In this document: in pieces, positions 1-10,657 of the stretch
Layout of the letters: the number at the start of each line of letters is the position of its first letter
How positions within the stretch are numbered: position 1 is the stretch's first letter
Source: Pagrus major
Lineage: Eukaryota; Chordata; Actinopteri; Spariformes; Sparidae
Direction: 5' to 3'
Assembly: GCF_040436345.1 (NCBI RefSeq)
Contig: NC_133237.1
Location: 19,659,749-19,723,748, forward strand
Length of the DNA: 64,000 bases
Position numbers and translations under genes: made by a program
The notes under the pieces: generated by a model
Databases searched by the model: none
What the model was told of the DNA's origin: nothing
Seen by the model: the letters and a program-made list of their open reading frames with translations, nothing else

Positions 1-93
1 CTCCTTGACTCAGTAACTGTTTTATTTGAGTGTGTGCGTGTGTGTGAAAAACGAGAGGTAACAGATGACAAACATAATAAGAGCTCTACATGA

Positions 94-165
94 GGGGGTA
101 TAGCTCAGTGGTAGAGCGTTTGACTGCAGATCAACAGGTCCCCAGTTCAACTCTGGGTGCCCCCT
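94..165 (+). tRNA. tRNA-Cys (anticodon GCA)
   Basis: This is a 72-nt cloverleaf with no intron. The acceptor stem GGGGGTA pairs with TGCCCCC, the discriminator base is T, the D arm is GCTC/GAGC, the anticodon loop is CTGCAGA with GCA, and the T arm is CCCAG-TTCAACT-CTGGG. Internal Pol III A and B boxes are present. The top pair of the anticodon stem (27-43) is a T-C mismatch, unlike the solitary copy at 8391. No run of four T's occurs downstream until about position 452, so termination is unusual. Confidence 0.9.
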
Positions 166-927
166 CTAATCTACCTTATGAGGCAGTTGATTGTACAAAC
201 CAACAGGCTTTAGACTGTTAGACACATTCAACCAGTCTGTGTCTGATTAGGAACAACTGTCAGCTATGACAAACGCTGGTGCATCCTCAAAGGTTTAGCT
301 TACGTGCTCCTGTAGCGTCTGTTATCTCAGAACAGCGGAGAAATTATTGAAAAGATCATATCACTCTTCTCTCAGCTGGCTTCGGGAAGAGTTTCATTAG
401 TCAACGAGCTCCGCTGGTATCGCAGTCTCCCGCTGTTGATCTGATGCCAAGCTTTTTTCATCCTTTTCCAAACTTTTTTCAAAGGGCGACTTTGAAAAAC
501 CAATCAGTGTCCTGCTAGCAGCTACAGTATTGGTTTAAGATTTATCGACCAGCGAGATAAGTGACTGTTTCTAGACAACAATAGCGGCTCCTCAAGACGT
601 CAGCACAGATGCTGCTATAGCATCACTTATATCCGAACTGGAGAGTATATTCCATTGAAAAAAGAGCAAGAACAGCGCTGAATGCATTTCTCAATAGAAA
701 AGACGTTTTCACTCTTCTTCAAACAGGCTCTTCTGGCAGCACTTGTTGACTGATTGGTTGGTCCTTGACAGATGAAGTAGACAAATGTTTCATCCATTCA
801 CCTGCCAAGTATTTTGTGTCCTTTTCCAAACTGTTTCGAAAGTACGACTTCCAAGATTGTTCTCTGTAACAAACCATCTGGAGGGTCTGTAGGTGAGATC
901 CAGCATTCAACAGAGCTAACATGAAAC

Positions 928-999
928 GGGGGTATAGCTCAGTGGTAGAGCGTTTGACTGCAGATCAACAGGTCCCCAGTTCGACTCTGGGTGCCCCCT
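928..999 (+). tRNA. tRNA-Cys (anticodon GCA)
   Basis: This 72-nt cloverleaf is identical to the copy at 94 except that the T loop reads TTCGACT, the more usual B-box form. Acceptor, D and T stems are fully paired. It carries the same 27-43 mismatch as the copy at 94. The 3' flank TTTGTTTATA is T-rich but lacks a clean run of four T's; the first TTTT is about 120 bp downstream. Confidence 0.92.
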
Positions 1000-1422
1000 T
1001 TGTTTATACCCAATACAAACAGTCCTCTGAGCATATGTTACCTGGCTTTGCTGAATGCTGTAGCAAGTGAAAGGCTTACAAGCTACAATAACAGCTTCCT
1101 TAGATGCTGCTATACCATCAGTTTTATCATAACAAGAGTATTTCTCAGTTGAAAGGAGAGCGAACAACAACACTGAAGCCTCTTCTCAACTCTTCTCCCG
1201 AGTGCCTTGGGTAAGAGTTTGATTTACTAATGGGCTCCGCTGGAAGCGCTCTCATACTGTTGTTCTGATTTTTTTGTCCTTTTCCAGTTTTCAAAGGACG
1301 ACTTCCCTGATGGTTCTGTGTAATGAACCTTCTGGCACGTCAGCTTACTCATTTGGGGGACTGTGGGTGAAATTCAGCATTCAACAGAGCTAAGATGACA
1401 AAAGAGTGGATCCTATGTGTGA

Positions 1423-1494
1423 GGGGGTGTAGCTCAGCAGGAGAGTGTATGACTGCAAATCGCCAGGTTACAAGTTCAACTCTAGGCGCCCCCT
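1423..1494 (+). pseudogene. Decayed tRNA-Cys copy
   Basis: This is a 72-nt tRNA-like copy in the array. The acceptor stem still pairs (GGGGGTG with CGCCCCC) and GCA remains in a CTGCAAA loop. The D loop is altered (AGCAGGA), the anticodon stem (TATGA/TCGCC) has at least two mispairs, and the T stem (ACAAG/CTAGG) is broken. It is probably not a functional tRNA gene. Confidence 0.75.
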
Positions 1495-1988
1495 CTAATT
1501 GACATATTCTGTTACAAGCTTTATTCTGAGCATGTGTTGTAGCAAACAAAGGACAAGCTTCCACTATGTGAGAAGCTAGCAAAGTTGGAGCTTTAACTTC
1601 ATAATACAGAAGCAACTGTTCATTAAAAAAAAGCAGGGGCAGCTTTCCAAGAGGTCACCTTAGATTAGCGGATAGCAGAGTCTATTTGAAAGAATAGCAT
1701 TGAAGGCTTTTCTCTATTCTCCCAACTGGCTTTGCTAAGATTTTGATTGATCAACGGGCTCTGCTGGTAGCTTTCTCCAACTGTTGGTCTGATCGGTTGA
1801 AGTTAGCCCATGATAGACAGATTTTTCCTCCAAATATCTGCCAAGTATTTTTTTGTCCTTTTCTGATCAGTTTCCAAAGGATGAGTTCCCAGATGGTTCT
1901 GTGTAACAATCCATCTGGCCCGTCAAGTTACTTGTGAGGGTTTGTGGGCAAAATTCAGCATTCAACAGAGCTAAGAAGTCAGATGGGT

Positions 1989-2058
1989 GCGGGTATAGCT
2001 CAGTGGTATAGCATTTGACTGCAGATCAACAGGTTTCAATGCCCCCTCAATGCCCCCT
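1989..2058 (+). pseudogene. Decayed tRNA-Cys copy with rearranged 3' part
   Basis: The 5' part through the anticodon arm is well preserved (TATAGCTCAGTGGTA, then TTTGACTGCAGATCAA). After AGGT the T arm is replaced by short repeated 'caatgccccct' motifs, so the B box is lost. The first acceptor bases are GCGGG. It cannot fold a T arm and is a pseudogene. Confidence 0.85.
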
Positions 2059-2576
2059 CTAATGGACCTCGAGGGGCAGGTGGCTGCAGGATGTCACTCA
2101 ATCTTGCCAATTTCCACCCATCAGGAATTACTAACTGCTGTGGTTTAGGTTTGTCAACCATAAGAGACATAAGTGTTTGAACAACAATGTCAAACTGGAG
2201 AATAATTTCATTGTAAGAACATCAAAAAACTTGATGATGGGTTGAAGTTACCCCATGATACACTTTTTGAAGTATTCTTTGTCCTTTTTCCAACAGTGTA
2301 CAAAGAACGACTTCTCAGATGGTTTTCTGGCTTTCTTTCTCGACCGGCTTCAGTAAGAGTTTGATTTACCAGGCGCTCCAGTGGAAGCACTCTATATTTC
2401 ATCCAATCACCTGAAACCTAACATGACATGTTTTCACTCTACTCCAAACTGGCCTAGGTAAGAGTGTGATTTACAGTGTCCCTCTCCCACTGTTTGATGG
2501 TTGAAGTCAGCTGAAGAAAGATGTATCAGATGTTTCATCCACCCAAAATGACAAAGATAGCAGGCTTTATAAACAA

Positions 2577-2648
2577 GGGGGTATAGCTCAGTGGTAGAGC
2601 GTTTAACTGCAGATCAACAGGTCCCCAGTTCGACTCTGGGTGCCCCCT
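2577..2648 (+). tRNA. tRNA-Cys (anticodon GCA), slightly weakened
   Basis: This 72-nt copy has intact acceptor, D and T arms (T loop TTCGACT) and anticodon GCA. The anticodon stem reads TTTAA instead of TTTGA, giving a second mismatch (A30-C40) in addition to the 27-43 mismatch shared by the array. It may be a working gene or an early pseudogene. Downstream is TTTCTTTATA, an interrupted T tract. Confidence 0.75.
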
Positions 2649-2942
2649 TTCTTTATAGCCAACACAAACAGCACTCTGAACACATGTGACCTAGCTTTGC
2701 AGAATGTCATAGCAAACAATGGGTGATCTCAAAAGCATTTAAACTTGAAGCTTTAAACCTCGTACAGAGGCTTTATTCTATACATCCTGCATGTTGGCGC
2801 ATGTTTGATCCCTGCTTCCACTTTTTCACATGACTTTTAGATTCACTTTGTTGCCCAAAGACTCACAAAGACTAAGATTATGAGAGCTTTGCATCCTGCC
2901 ACCTTACCATCACCTCATATGATCTTATATCATTACTGTCAT

Positions 2943-2999
2943 GTGTTTATAGCTCAGAGTTGGAACACTTCACTGCAGATTAAACTCTTCGTACCCCCT
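2943..2999 (+). pseudogene. tRNA-Cys fragment lacking the T arm
   Basis: The sequence retains TATAGCTCAG, an ACTGCAGAT anticodon loop and a terminal ACCCCCT, but the bases between anticodon arm and acceptor are mostly deleted and the 5' acceptor strand has decayed. It is an old array member. Confidence 0.6.
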
Positions 3000-3096
3000 C
3001 TGTTGATGGTACACGTTATATACAATCATAGCTGTGACTCCATATGTGGGGGGCTCCCCTCGTTTGTATTTATCGGCTCTAACAATGTATTTCTTT

Positions 3097-3132
3097 GATC
3101 TGCGGACCCCAGCTCAAATCTGGGTGCCCCCT
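3097..3132 (+). pseudogene. tRNA-Cys 3' fragment
   Basis: Only the 3' half is recognisable: a complete T arm (CCCAG, loop CTCAAAT, CTGGG) followed by TGCCCCCT. There is no D or anticodon arm directly upstream. It marks the right-hand end of the array. Confidence 0.65.
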
Positions 3133-3569
3133 CATCACCAAGAGAGATAATATTCTCTCTTTTGCACAGAACTCATGATAATTCATAGTAAATTGTATTT
3201 CCTTGCTGAGCATTTATCTTATTTTCCTAATCTTTCTTAATACATTTTGGCAGATGACATCATCAGTTGTTTGGCCTATCTCCATCACATGTGCAGCAGC
3301 AGGACTGAGCTACACTTCCCTTCATACTTTGACTCATCAGCCTTCAGATTCTCATCTCTAATTAGCAGCGAGGAGACGAGTTAACCTGAGGTGAACCGTG
3401 CCCGGGCGTCTCCGTGAGCATGTGTATGTTTTCATCCATAATCATGCGATGCCAAGACCCACACAAGATCCACACACGTGGAGGAAGCACACAGCTATCA
3501 CCTCCTCAGGCTCAGGCTCACCTGCACCACACTCGGAGAGTCGTTTGCAAAGGAAGGAGGACGAGTGGA

Positions 3570-3633
3570 AGGAACTGAGGGAGGAGCTGAGGGAGGAGCT
3601 GAGGGAGGGAGGGAGGGAGGGAGGAGGAGGAGG
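3570..3633 (+). repeat. GGA/GAGCTGAGG purine-rich minisatellite
   Basis: Short purine-rich tandem units (ggaactgagg, gaggagctgag twice, then gaggg several times, then gga repeats). It is a simple-sequence tract; the open frame across it is low-complexity and not a gene. Confidence 0.8.
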
Positions 3634-3788
3634 TTGAGGGTCTGTGGGTGAATGAAGGCAGTTGTTTGTGTGTGTAATGTATTGACTAAGTATGATTATG
3701 CACTATATGATGAATTAGAGATCCAGTTTGTCCCAGTAACCAAGTTAAAGGGCATTGGTGAAGGAAGAGCTCCTGAGGGAAAAAGCTG

Positions 3789-3791
<3 letters not shown>

Positions 3792-3839
<48 letters not shown>

Positions 3840-3876
3840 TGAGTGTGAGTGTGAGTGTGAGTGTGTGTGTGTGTGT

Positions 3877-3917
<41 letters not shown>

Positions 3918-3930
3918 TGTGTGTGTGTGA
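3792..3930 (+). repeat. (TG)n microsatellite
   Basis: A long, slightly interrupted TG tract with TGAG interruptions in the middle. Shorter TG-rich tracts follow around 4005-4040 and 4100-4130. The open frames across it encode only Cys/Val runs. Confidence 0.95.
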
Positions 3931-4761
3931 GTCAGGCTCAGAGTGACTCAGAATTAGATGTTTCTTGTTGTGTCTTCAGGCGGGGATGGAGCTTATTCGA
4001 CGTGTGGGTGTGTGAGTGTGAGTGTGTGTGTGTGTCCACATGTGTAGGTGCATGTGCAGAGCACCTTTGCCTTCGGTGACAGGTTTAGAGGGCAGGGGGA
4101 GTGTGTGCGTGTGTGTGTTTGGGAATGTGTGTGTTTGTTTAAACCTCTGAATGTGTGCTCATAAACTACTGTACATGTGTGTTATTCTTATTCATATTAT
4201 TCACATTCTCCAGGGAACTGGCCGGTCGTTCATTACAGTGTGTGTTCGCTCGTCTGACAGACCTTTTCCTGAGGCGACTGCTGCTGCTAAATATCACACA
4301 CCTGGATGCACAGCGTGTGCCGCTCCCGCTCATTCCGTGTCTTCTAAGACCCTATTACCATGCTAATAATATCCAACAAATCACACAGCATTTTCACCTT
4401 GATGAGTCTTCGTCAGAGGGGCCGTACAGCACATACGGGATTAGGGATGACTTCATTTACCGCGGCGTATCTTTAATACCGCAGGAGCTGAAAAGCCGGG
4501 CAGAGGGAAGACGGATGAAGGAGAGGAAGGTTTCTATAAATAACATCCCAAATATGTATAAATACCGTAGCTGGTTCCAAAATTATCAACGTATACTTTA
4601 TCTGTCTGTGCTGTGAAATGGAGAATGTGAATGGAAAAGTACGAGCTGGATTTGGTGCAAATGGGGAGTGGTAGCAGGTCTCTGTGCATTTAGTCTTGTT
4701 TAGTATCTTATAATACATCTGATTTATACATATATGATGTATGGTACATCATTACACTCGT

Positions 4762-4863
4762 CAGTAGTGAAAAAAGTATTCAGATTTCCTTTAACTAACC
4801 TAAAATTAGCAATACTGTAATTGCAGTTTTTAAGTTAAAGTTGAGAATTTGCACCAGTACAAC
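4762..4863 (+). mobile_element. hAT-like nonautonomous element fragment
   Basis: The sequence 'cagtagtgaaaaaagtattcag' (given here as a recognisable start), then 'gcaatactgtaattgcag' and 'gcaccagtac', resembles the terminal part of a very common teleost hAT/Tol2-like short element whose consensus begins 'cagtggtgaaaaaagtattc'. Only one end is recognisable. Family assignment is from memory. Confidence 0.45.
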
Positions 4864-5431
4864 GGTCCGTTTGAAAGCATTGAATTATATTATGTATGTA
4901 GTTTATTCTATTATTGGATCAATATTAGTAATTCATTTAACATTTAAGGTGTATTTTAATGTTGGTTTGGACTGTGTATATCATGAAATATGTAGAAAAA
5001 GAAAATAAGAAGTGAAAAGAAGTGAAATAAAGTAGCTGGATAATGATCATTTTTTGCCCAGAAATCAAACTCTGTGGGCCAAATAAGAAAGAATAAAGAC
5101 AAAAATAATCACCAAGTACAGAAATAAATAAACATATATACAAATAAACAAACCAGCAGACTCCAGTAAGCCTTCAGAAGTTATTAAAAAGGAGCCAGAA
5201 TATTTTAACAAACTAAGCAAGACGGGTTAACTCTTTGGTATTTCCGGCATTTCATCATTTCATTATTCATGGTTCTGTCTTGTTCTCACTGTCAAGGCTC
5301 ACACAAACTAATAATACTCATCACCATTTAATCTTTAATCCTGAGATTTCAAAGTAAGTACGTAACAACACCAAATAAGTGGAGACAGTGACACAGTATA
5401 ATTTTGTTACATTTAGCTTATGAATTCTTCT

Positions 5432-5656
5432 GTCATGGCCAAAAACACGTTTTGTGAGGTCACAGTGAACTTCACCTTTGACCTTTGACCACCGACATCT
5501 AAGCAATTCATCCCTGAGTCCAAGTGAGTCCAAATTTCAAGAAATTCCCTCAAGGTGTTTCTGAGATATCTTCACTATATTCACAAGAATAGGATGTATG
5601 TACAGACGGACAATCTGAAAACATAATGCCGCTGTCGCCGGGGTGGAGGCATAAAA
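5432..5656 (+). repeat. Teleost interspersed repeat (tail ends GGAGGCATAAAAA)
   Basis: This matches a repeat seen many times in fish genomes. It contains 'aaaacacgttttgtgaggtc', 'ctttgacctttgaccaccga', 'aagaaattccctcaaggtg', 'gagatatcttcac', 'acagacggaca' and 'gccgctgtcgccgg', and ends in GGAGGCATAAAAA. I cannot place it in a family with certainty; the A-rich end suggests a retroposed tail. Confidence 0.6.
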
Positions 5657-7446
5657 AGGAAATCTCTGCACACGTGATATATTACCTGAGAAAAATTATC
5701 ATTATCATTATTATTATCATTAGTAACACACAACCCAGTCGATGCTCTGATACCAAGGTGTTTAAAATGTTAACTCTTAATTGAAATTCTGGCAGTGAAA
5801 GTAGATCCTTGTTAATTTTTCAAATGCTAATTTGGAGTTGAAATGATTTTAGCATTGTGCAGAAAAAGATGCAGATTTCAGCAGTCTTCACATCGATGCA
5901 TCTTTCTGCAGATCTTTCACATTTGTTAATGCATCAGCTAGAAAATGTGACATTAGAGCAAATGAAGTTGAACTGGCTGTATAGGCCCCGCTGCATTCAC
6001 TGTCCTCGCCTATGTGTCAGTGAAAGACTTTGGTAACCCACTTATGCAGCTGGATTTGCATTGAGTGAACTGAAGCGAAAGATTTAAATGGCATCAGTCT
6101 TGCTATTAAAGCAAAGCAAAACATCAGACAAACAGGGAGGAGCAGCTCTCTCGCTTGCTCTGTGTGTCTGTATGTGTGTGTATGTGTGTGTGTGAGTGTA
6201 GGAGCAAGGGGGAGCACTGTCCCTTGCCTCCGCTCAGTGTGTGCAGCAGCTGCAGCTTTCAGCCTCGGTCTGCACTGTAGGGGCCATTCTGCTGTCTGAA
6301 AGACTGATAGATACAAAGAGTAGAATGGTGATGAGAGATGGCTCAGAGGAGAGAGCTGATGGTGCGTTTCAGACACGCTCTGCATGTTGCGTTTCAACAT
6401 GTGTACAAAGTGAAGACAAAAAAAAAACAACACGCTTACGGGTCAGGGAAATACAGGTCGCACCGTTCAAAGCCATTTTCGGACGAGGCGATTCCGAGGG
6501 TAACGCGGTCATCAAAGCGTGTGTCGATTTCACAACTGACCTGAGGACGGGGAAATCTTGGCTGAATTTGGAGAGAGCAGTCGACCCCCTCCCTCCATCC
6601 CTCCATCCCTCCTTTCCCTATCCTTTGTTCGCCTCTGTCCCCGCCACAGAGGGAAAAAAAAACTCCTGATACAGATGTTGACCTACGCCTGATGCACGCA
6701 TATGTTACAGAGGCAAACACCGCAAGCGAGGCAATCAATTCTCACACTCTATAGAAACAAACAGGCATGCATGCACACACCGAAACACACAAAGGCAGCT
6801 CCACATGCATGGCGCCCACAGTCTAATGAGACAAAATCAGCGAGAGTGCATGAATGGAGCGCCCTGTTTCAGCACATGGCACCGAGCGCTGAGCAGAAAC
6901 AAAGCTCTCATGCAAACATCCCCATTCATAGTCTGGCACTGAGGGCAGAAAATGGAGCTAGCCAGCTCACAGTATAGAGGTATTATAATATTAGAAAAAG
7001 GTGGGGGGGGGGACTCAGCCCACTAGTATCCCATCGTTCCTCACCATCCCCCACCGTCCTCCCTGTGGGCCCTCGCTACCCGCCCCCACAAATCCCAACA
7101 CACTCTCACCCTTCCGCCAACCTCCCTCTCTCTGCTCACTACTGTCCCCATCCCCCCTCTCCAAAACCTCCACTTCCTCCTGCTCATCATCCTCCATACG
7201 GACAGACACACTCTCTTTACACATCACACACACTGCATGCCACTGGATGAGAATAATGGTTCAGCTCATAAAGAGCTGGAGGTCACATATACACAGTGCA
7301 GTGCCTGTGAGCCATCTTTACACCCACAACAGTGAAAAACACTGTTTTTTAATGATATTAATGTACAGATGACCTTGATTACAACATATAATATTGGACT
7401 TCACCTGACAGTTACCTTTATTACAGATTCATCTGTGATTTATATT

Positions 7447-7620
7447 CTTAATAGATCATTTGGCCTGTAAAACGTAAGGAAATTGTGAAAAATGCCCAAA
7501 GTTATGTCTTCAAAACGCCTGTTTGAGTGACCTACAGTCTGAAGTCAGTGAGCAGCTAAAAAAATGACTGATTTTCTAGAAATAAGTGCCAATTAATTTT
7601 CTATCAATCGACTAATACAC
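7447..7620 (+). repeat. Degenerate teleost repeat (GTGAAAAATGCCC family)
   Basis: 'ggaaattgtgaaaaatgccc', 'gttatgtcttcaaaacgc' and the closing 'ccaattaattttctatcaat' with 'cgactaat' fit an old teleost repeat also seen in this window near 22005-22190, 24722-24890 and 37518-37620. Confidence 0.4.
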
Positions 7621-7780
7621 ATCAATATCACACAGGTATATGCACACAGATCCATAGTGTATATAATATATTATTCACTTCTACTTATCTATTTATTTTA
7701 TTCTGTTGTTCTCAATTATTACCTTGCACTGCTAGTCTTTGTATTGTTTGCACACTGGTTTGAATTTCTCCTGCAGGTGC

Positions 7781-7837
7781 ATCTTATCTTATTTTATCTC
7801 ATCTCATCTCATCTCATCTCATCTCATCTTATCTTAA
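7781..7837 (+). repeat. (ATCTC)n microsatellite
   Basis: About six perfect ATCTC pentamers flanked by ATCTT variants. Confidence 0.9.
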
Positions 7838-8390
7838 TTAATCCATTAGCTCTAATAAGCCTCCAATGGGTACAGAAATTAGGATGAAACGATCTTATTC
7901 AGACATATGCAAGGCTTAACTTGCAACTTATGCTTTATTAGTGGTTGATAATACATTTATTAGTGCTATATATCTTTTAGTAAGAGCAACATTTGGGTTG
8001 CCGTGTTGTAAAAGGTCTTTGTAAGATCTGTTTAAGCTCTTTAATTCAACAGGAAGTCCCCATCCAATAAAGATTTTAATTACTTACTTTTGGAAAAGTA
8101 AATAATTACCAAAAAAATCAATTTACCAGCAATTGTTACCATTTCTTCTGTCCTGAATCGCAGCAATTCAAATGAAAAAGCAAAGACTAAAAGAGCATCT
8201 TAAAATCAATACATTCATTTCCTGGTGACTCCTCAGATATTTCTTGTGACCACTGTAAAAAAGTCTGCAGTTGTAAATGTTATATGAATCATAAAGGTTC
8301 CTTGAATTCAGAAAAAAAGGTATGTTTTTATTAGGTCTTCCATTCATAATGTGATTTTTGGTCAAAACAGATGACAGAGACATCACAGGA

Positions 8391-8462
8391 GGGGGTATAG
8401 CTCAGTGGCAGAGCATTTGACTGCAGATCAAGAGGTCCCCAGTTCAACTCTGGGTGCCCCCT
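8391..8462 (+). tRNA. tRNA-Cys (anticodon GCA), solitary
   Basis: This 72-nt gene has full acceptor (GGGGGTA/TGCCCCC), D, anticodon (TTTGA-CTGCAGA-TCAAG) and T (CCCAG-TTCAACT-CTGGG) arms. Base 43 is G, giving a T-G pair where the array copies have a T-C mismatch, so it is closest to the usual vertebrate tRNA-Cys. A TTTT terminator candidate lies at 8490-8493. It stands alone, 5.3 kb right of the array, without the duplicated flanks. Confidence 0.95.
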
Positions 8463-10657
8463 GCTCCATGACAGTAACACTGATGTGTCTTTTGTTTTGT
8501 GCTGGAACAAAATATCACAAAGTGTGGGTGGGCGGACTGTGTTGTAGAAAGGTGCAGCAGCTCAGACGCTCTCCTGCTCAACTCCAGATGCTTCCTAAAA
8601 CTGTATACATAAAACTCAAGCACCACTTTCACCTTGTCTGTCTCACAGGCCAGAGGGTGGAGCGTTGCACTGGGAATGGTGTTTATGTACACAGCTCTGT
8701 TATGAGTGTCCATGGCAGCCATTGAGAAGCAAACAGAGAGGAGATAACGGCTGCCAAAGTGAGAGAAGTTCAAGTGTGGAAGAATGTGTGTGTATTTGTT
8801 CTGTATTGCTTCGTGGCATTGTAGTGTCCCATGTTTAAACCCTCTCTTCAGAGGTGACGACAAGAATGATCACGATAATCATAGTGATAAAGAAGTGATA
8901 CACAGAGGAACAGACAAAAAAATAACCCCAGAAGGATGTGGTTTGATGAGAGAAGTTCGGAGAATCCAACCTTTCGAATCCAAAGCGAGCGTCTGAGGGT
9001 CTTCCCCGAGATACATTTAAGTTTAAGAGACTTTGTTTTCTGCATTCTGGTGACTCTTAAAGAATGAGTACACTGTAATAGCATTTTTATGTGATACTTT
9101 AAATTTGACGAGAGAAAGACAAACTTAACGAACTGATGACTGGACTTAAATCCAAACTTAACTAACGAGGGAAAGAGGTGCAGGTGGAGAGAGGCGGAGA
9201 AACACGGGTGAGGGTAATGAGTGGAAGAACACTGGGAACAGGGAAGGAGCTGACAGGCTGGGAAACACTAAGAGCAGGACAGGGCTAATTAGACAGATGT
9301 GAACAGAAAGTCAGGCTGGCGAAGAGCACAAGAACACAGGAGGAAACTGAGCAAAAGACACCACATGAAACACAAATAAAATGAAACCTTAATGACAGGA
9401 TCATGACAGAGAGGGCAATGAGAAACATGAGGAGGGTTGGCATGTATGATGATCCCGGCGATCGTCAAAGAGGACATCAGTAAAGGTAAAACCGCCCTCA
9501 GAGACTCCATCAGCATCTATGGCAGTGTCTCAGGTAAAAGGACATTTTTAATGCTTTAAATAAGCATTTAATACAAGTAGAAGCGTATTTTATAAGAAAT
9601 CCTGCAACTATCCTGCTAGAGAAATGTCCCCAGAATCAAGATGGATGGATTTTGATCATCAAGTCACTGATATTGTCTTGACTTCAACATCCACTTCAGT
9701 TAGAATGATTTTGTAAATGACATGTTTATAGTTATTGTTATAGTTATCATCCTTGCTGTGATCGGCCCTTGGCTCAGACAGAAGCACAGATTATAGTGGG
9801 TGATAAGCAACATTTGGATGATTATGGTCTTCTATAAAACTGAGGGGCGGCTCTAAAACAGAGTAAAGGGTTAACAAAGCCCTCGGCTCGGCACAGAAAC
9901 GTAAAAGAAGAGGTAATTAAAGTCTATTGGCGTTAACTTTTTTTGCTTTAGACTTTCTTGGAGCAAACCATGGTTTTTTAATGAGGGCGAAATGATGCTG
10001 TTTAATTTAAATTTAGCTGTGAAAAGAATATGAATGTGCTACGTTTAAAAAGACCATCTTTTTTTTTTTTTTGTGGCTGTAGCCCAGTGCACACACACAT
10101 GCCATCTTGCTCTTATCTAATGTAGGATCCTGTGAGCTTTCAGTGAGAAGCAGCAGCAATATGAAACAAACTGCTAACAAGCAGTGGAAGGCAGAAAATA
10201 GCCCCGACAGAGCAGAAGACCTCAGACATCAACACAAGGGTCATTTACTGCACATACACACACAGAAAAACACTCTATTTCTTCACTTATTGATGATATT
10301 GATTTCTTGTGGTCAGAGGTACTTCCCTGCCGGCTGAAGTGTACAGGAGCTGATTAGAGAGGTGATTTATGACTGACCATAAATAATGGCTCTCTGAACT
10401 CGGCGAGATTGACCCGAGAGGAGCGACGCTGGGGATGCATGGCGAAAAGACAAATGGGTTAAGAGAGGTAAAGCGGGACAGAGGGAACGAGATGAAGGGG
10501 CACATAAGAGCATTAGGCTGCTCCTGTGCACAAGCCCGGCTTTACTGTGAAGCTCATTGTCTCGGGCCAAAGCAGACCTGAGACCTGCCAACTGCATTCA
10601 TCCCCCTCTGCTTTGTCAGGGCTGACTCTCTGACGGCTCACCTTCCAGATGACAGGA
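8463..10657. other. Gene-free interval
   Basis: I see no gene here. The stretch 9170-9420 ('gagaaacacgggtgagggta', 'aggacagggctaattagaca', 'aaacacaaataaaatgaaac', 'aggatcatgacagag') reads like a common, unclassified teleost interspersed repeat. The rest is unassigned. Confidence 0.4.

Larger units (their letters stand above)
94..3132 (+). repeat. Tandem array of tRNA-Cys-containing units
   Basis: Seven tRNA-Cys copies or fragments start at 94, 928, 1423, 1989, 2577, 2943 and 3097, all on the plus strand, at spacings of 834, 495, 566, 588, 366 and 154 bp. The flanks are duplicated along with the tRNAs. A leader of the type 'cagcattcaacagagctaa' comes just before the copies at 928, 1423 and 1989. 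An internal block with 'aagagtttgatttac', 'gggctccgctgg' and 'tgtccttttcca' recurs near 385-480, 1205-1290, 1735-1860 and 2340-2390. A downstream block with 'ctctgagcatatgt' or 'ctgagcatgtg' follows several copies. The array therefore grew by tandem duplication of a roughly 0.5-kb unit and has since diverged, leaving working and dead copies side by side. Confidence 0.85.
3133..8390. other. Gene-free interval with simple repeats and old repeat fragments
   Basis: No coding gene is recognised between the tRNA array and the solitary tRNA. Apart from the microsatellites and repeat fragments listed separately, there is a C-rich/T-rich stretch at 7010-7210 and a CpG-containing patch at 6460-6560. 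Open frames here (for example 4155-4616 and 6241-6669) lack any recognisable domain. Confidence 0.6.

Noticed and set aside
3652-4079. Open frames across the TG-rich tract
   Set aside because: They translate to Cys/Val/Ser runs produced by the microsatellite in each frame; no start context, domain or splice support.
4155-4616. 153-codon plus-strand open frame
   Set aside because: No domain or known family, no paired exon and a second overlapping frame of similar quality; it looks like chance.
6241-6669. 142-codon plus-strand open frame with overlapping minus-strand frames
   Set aside because: Composition is simple (C/T-rich end) and both strands are open to a similar degree; no family match.
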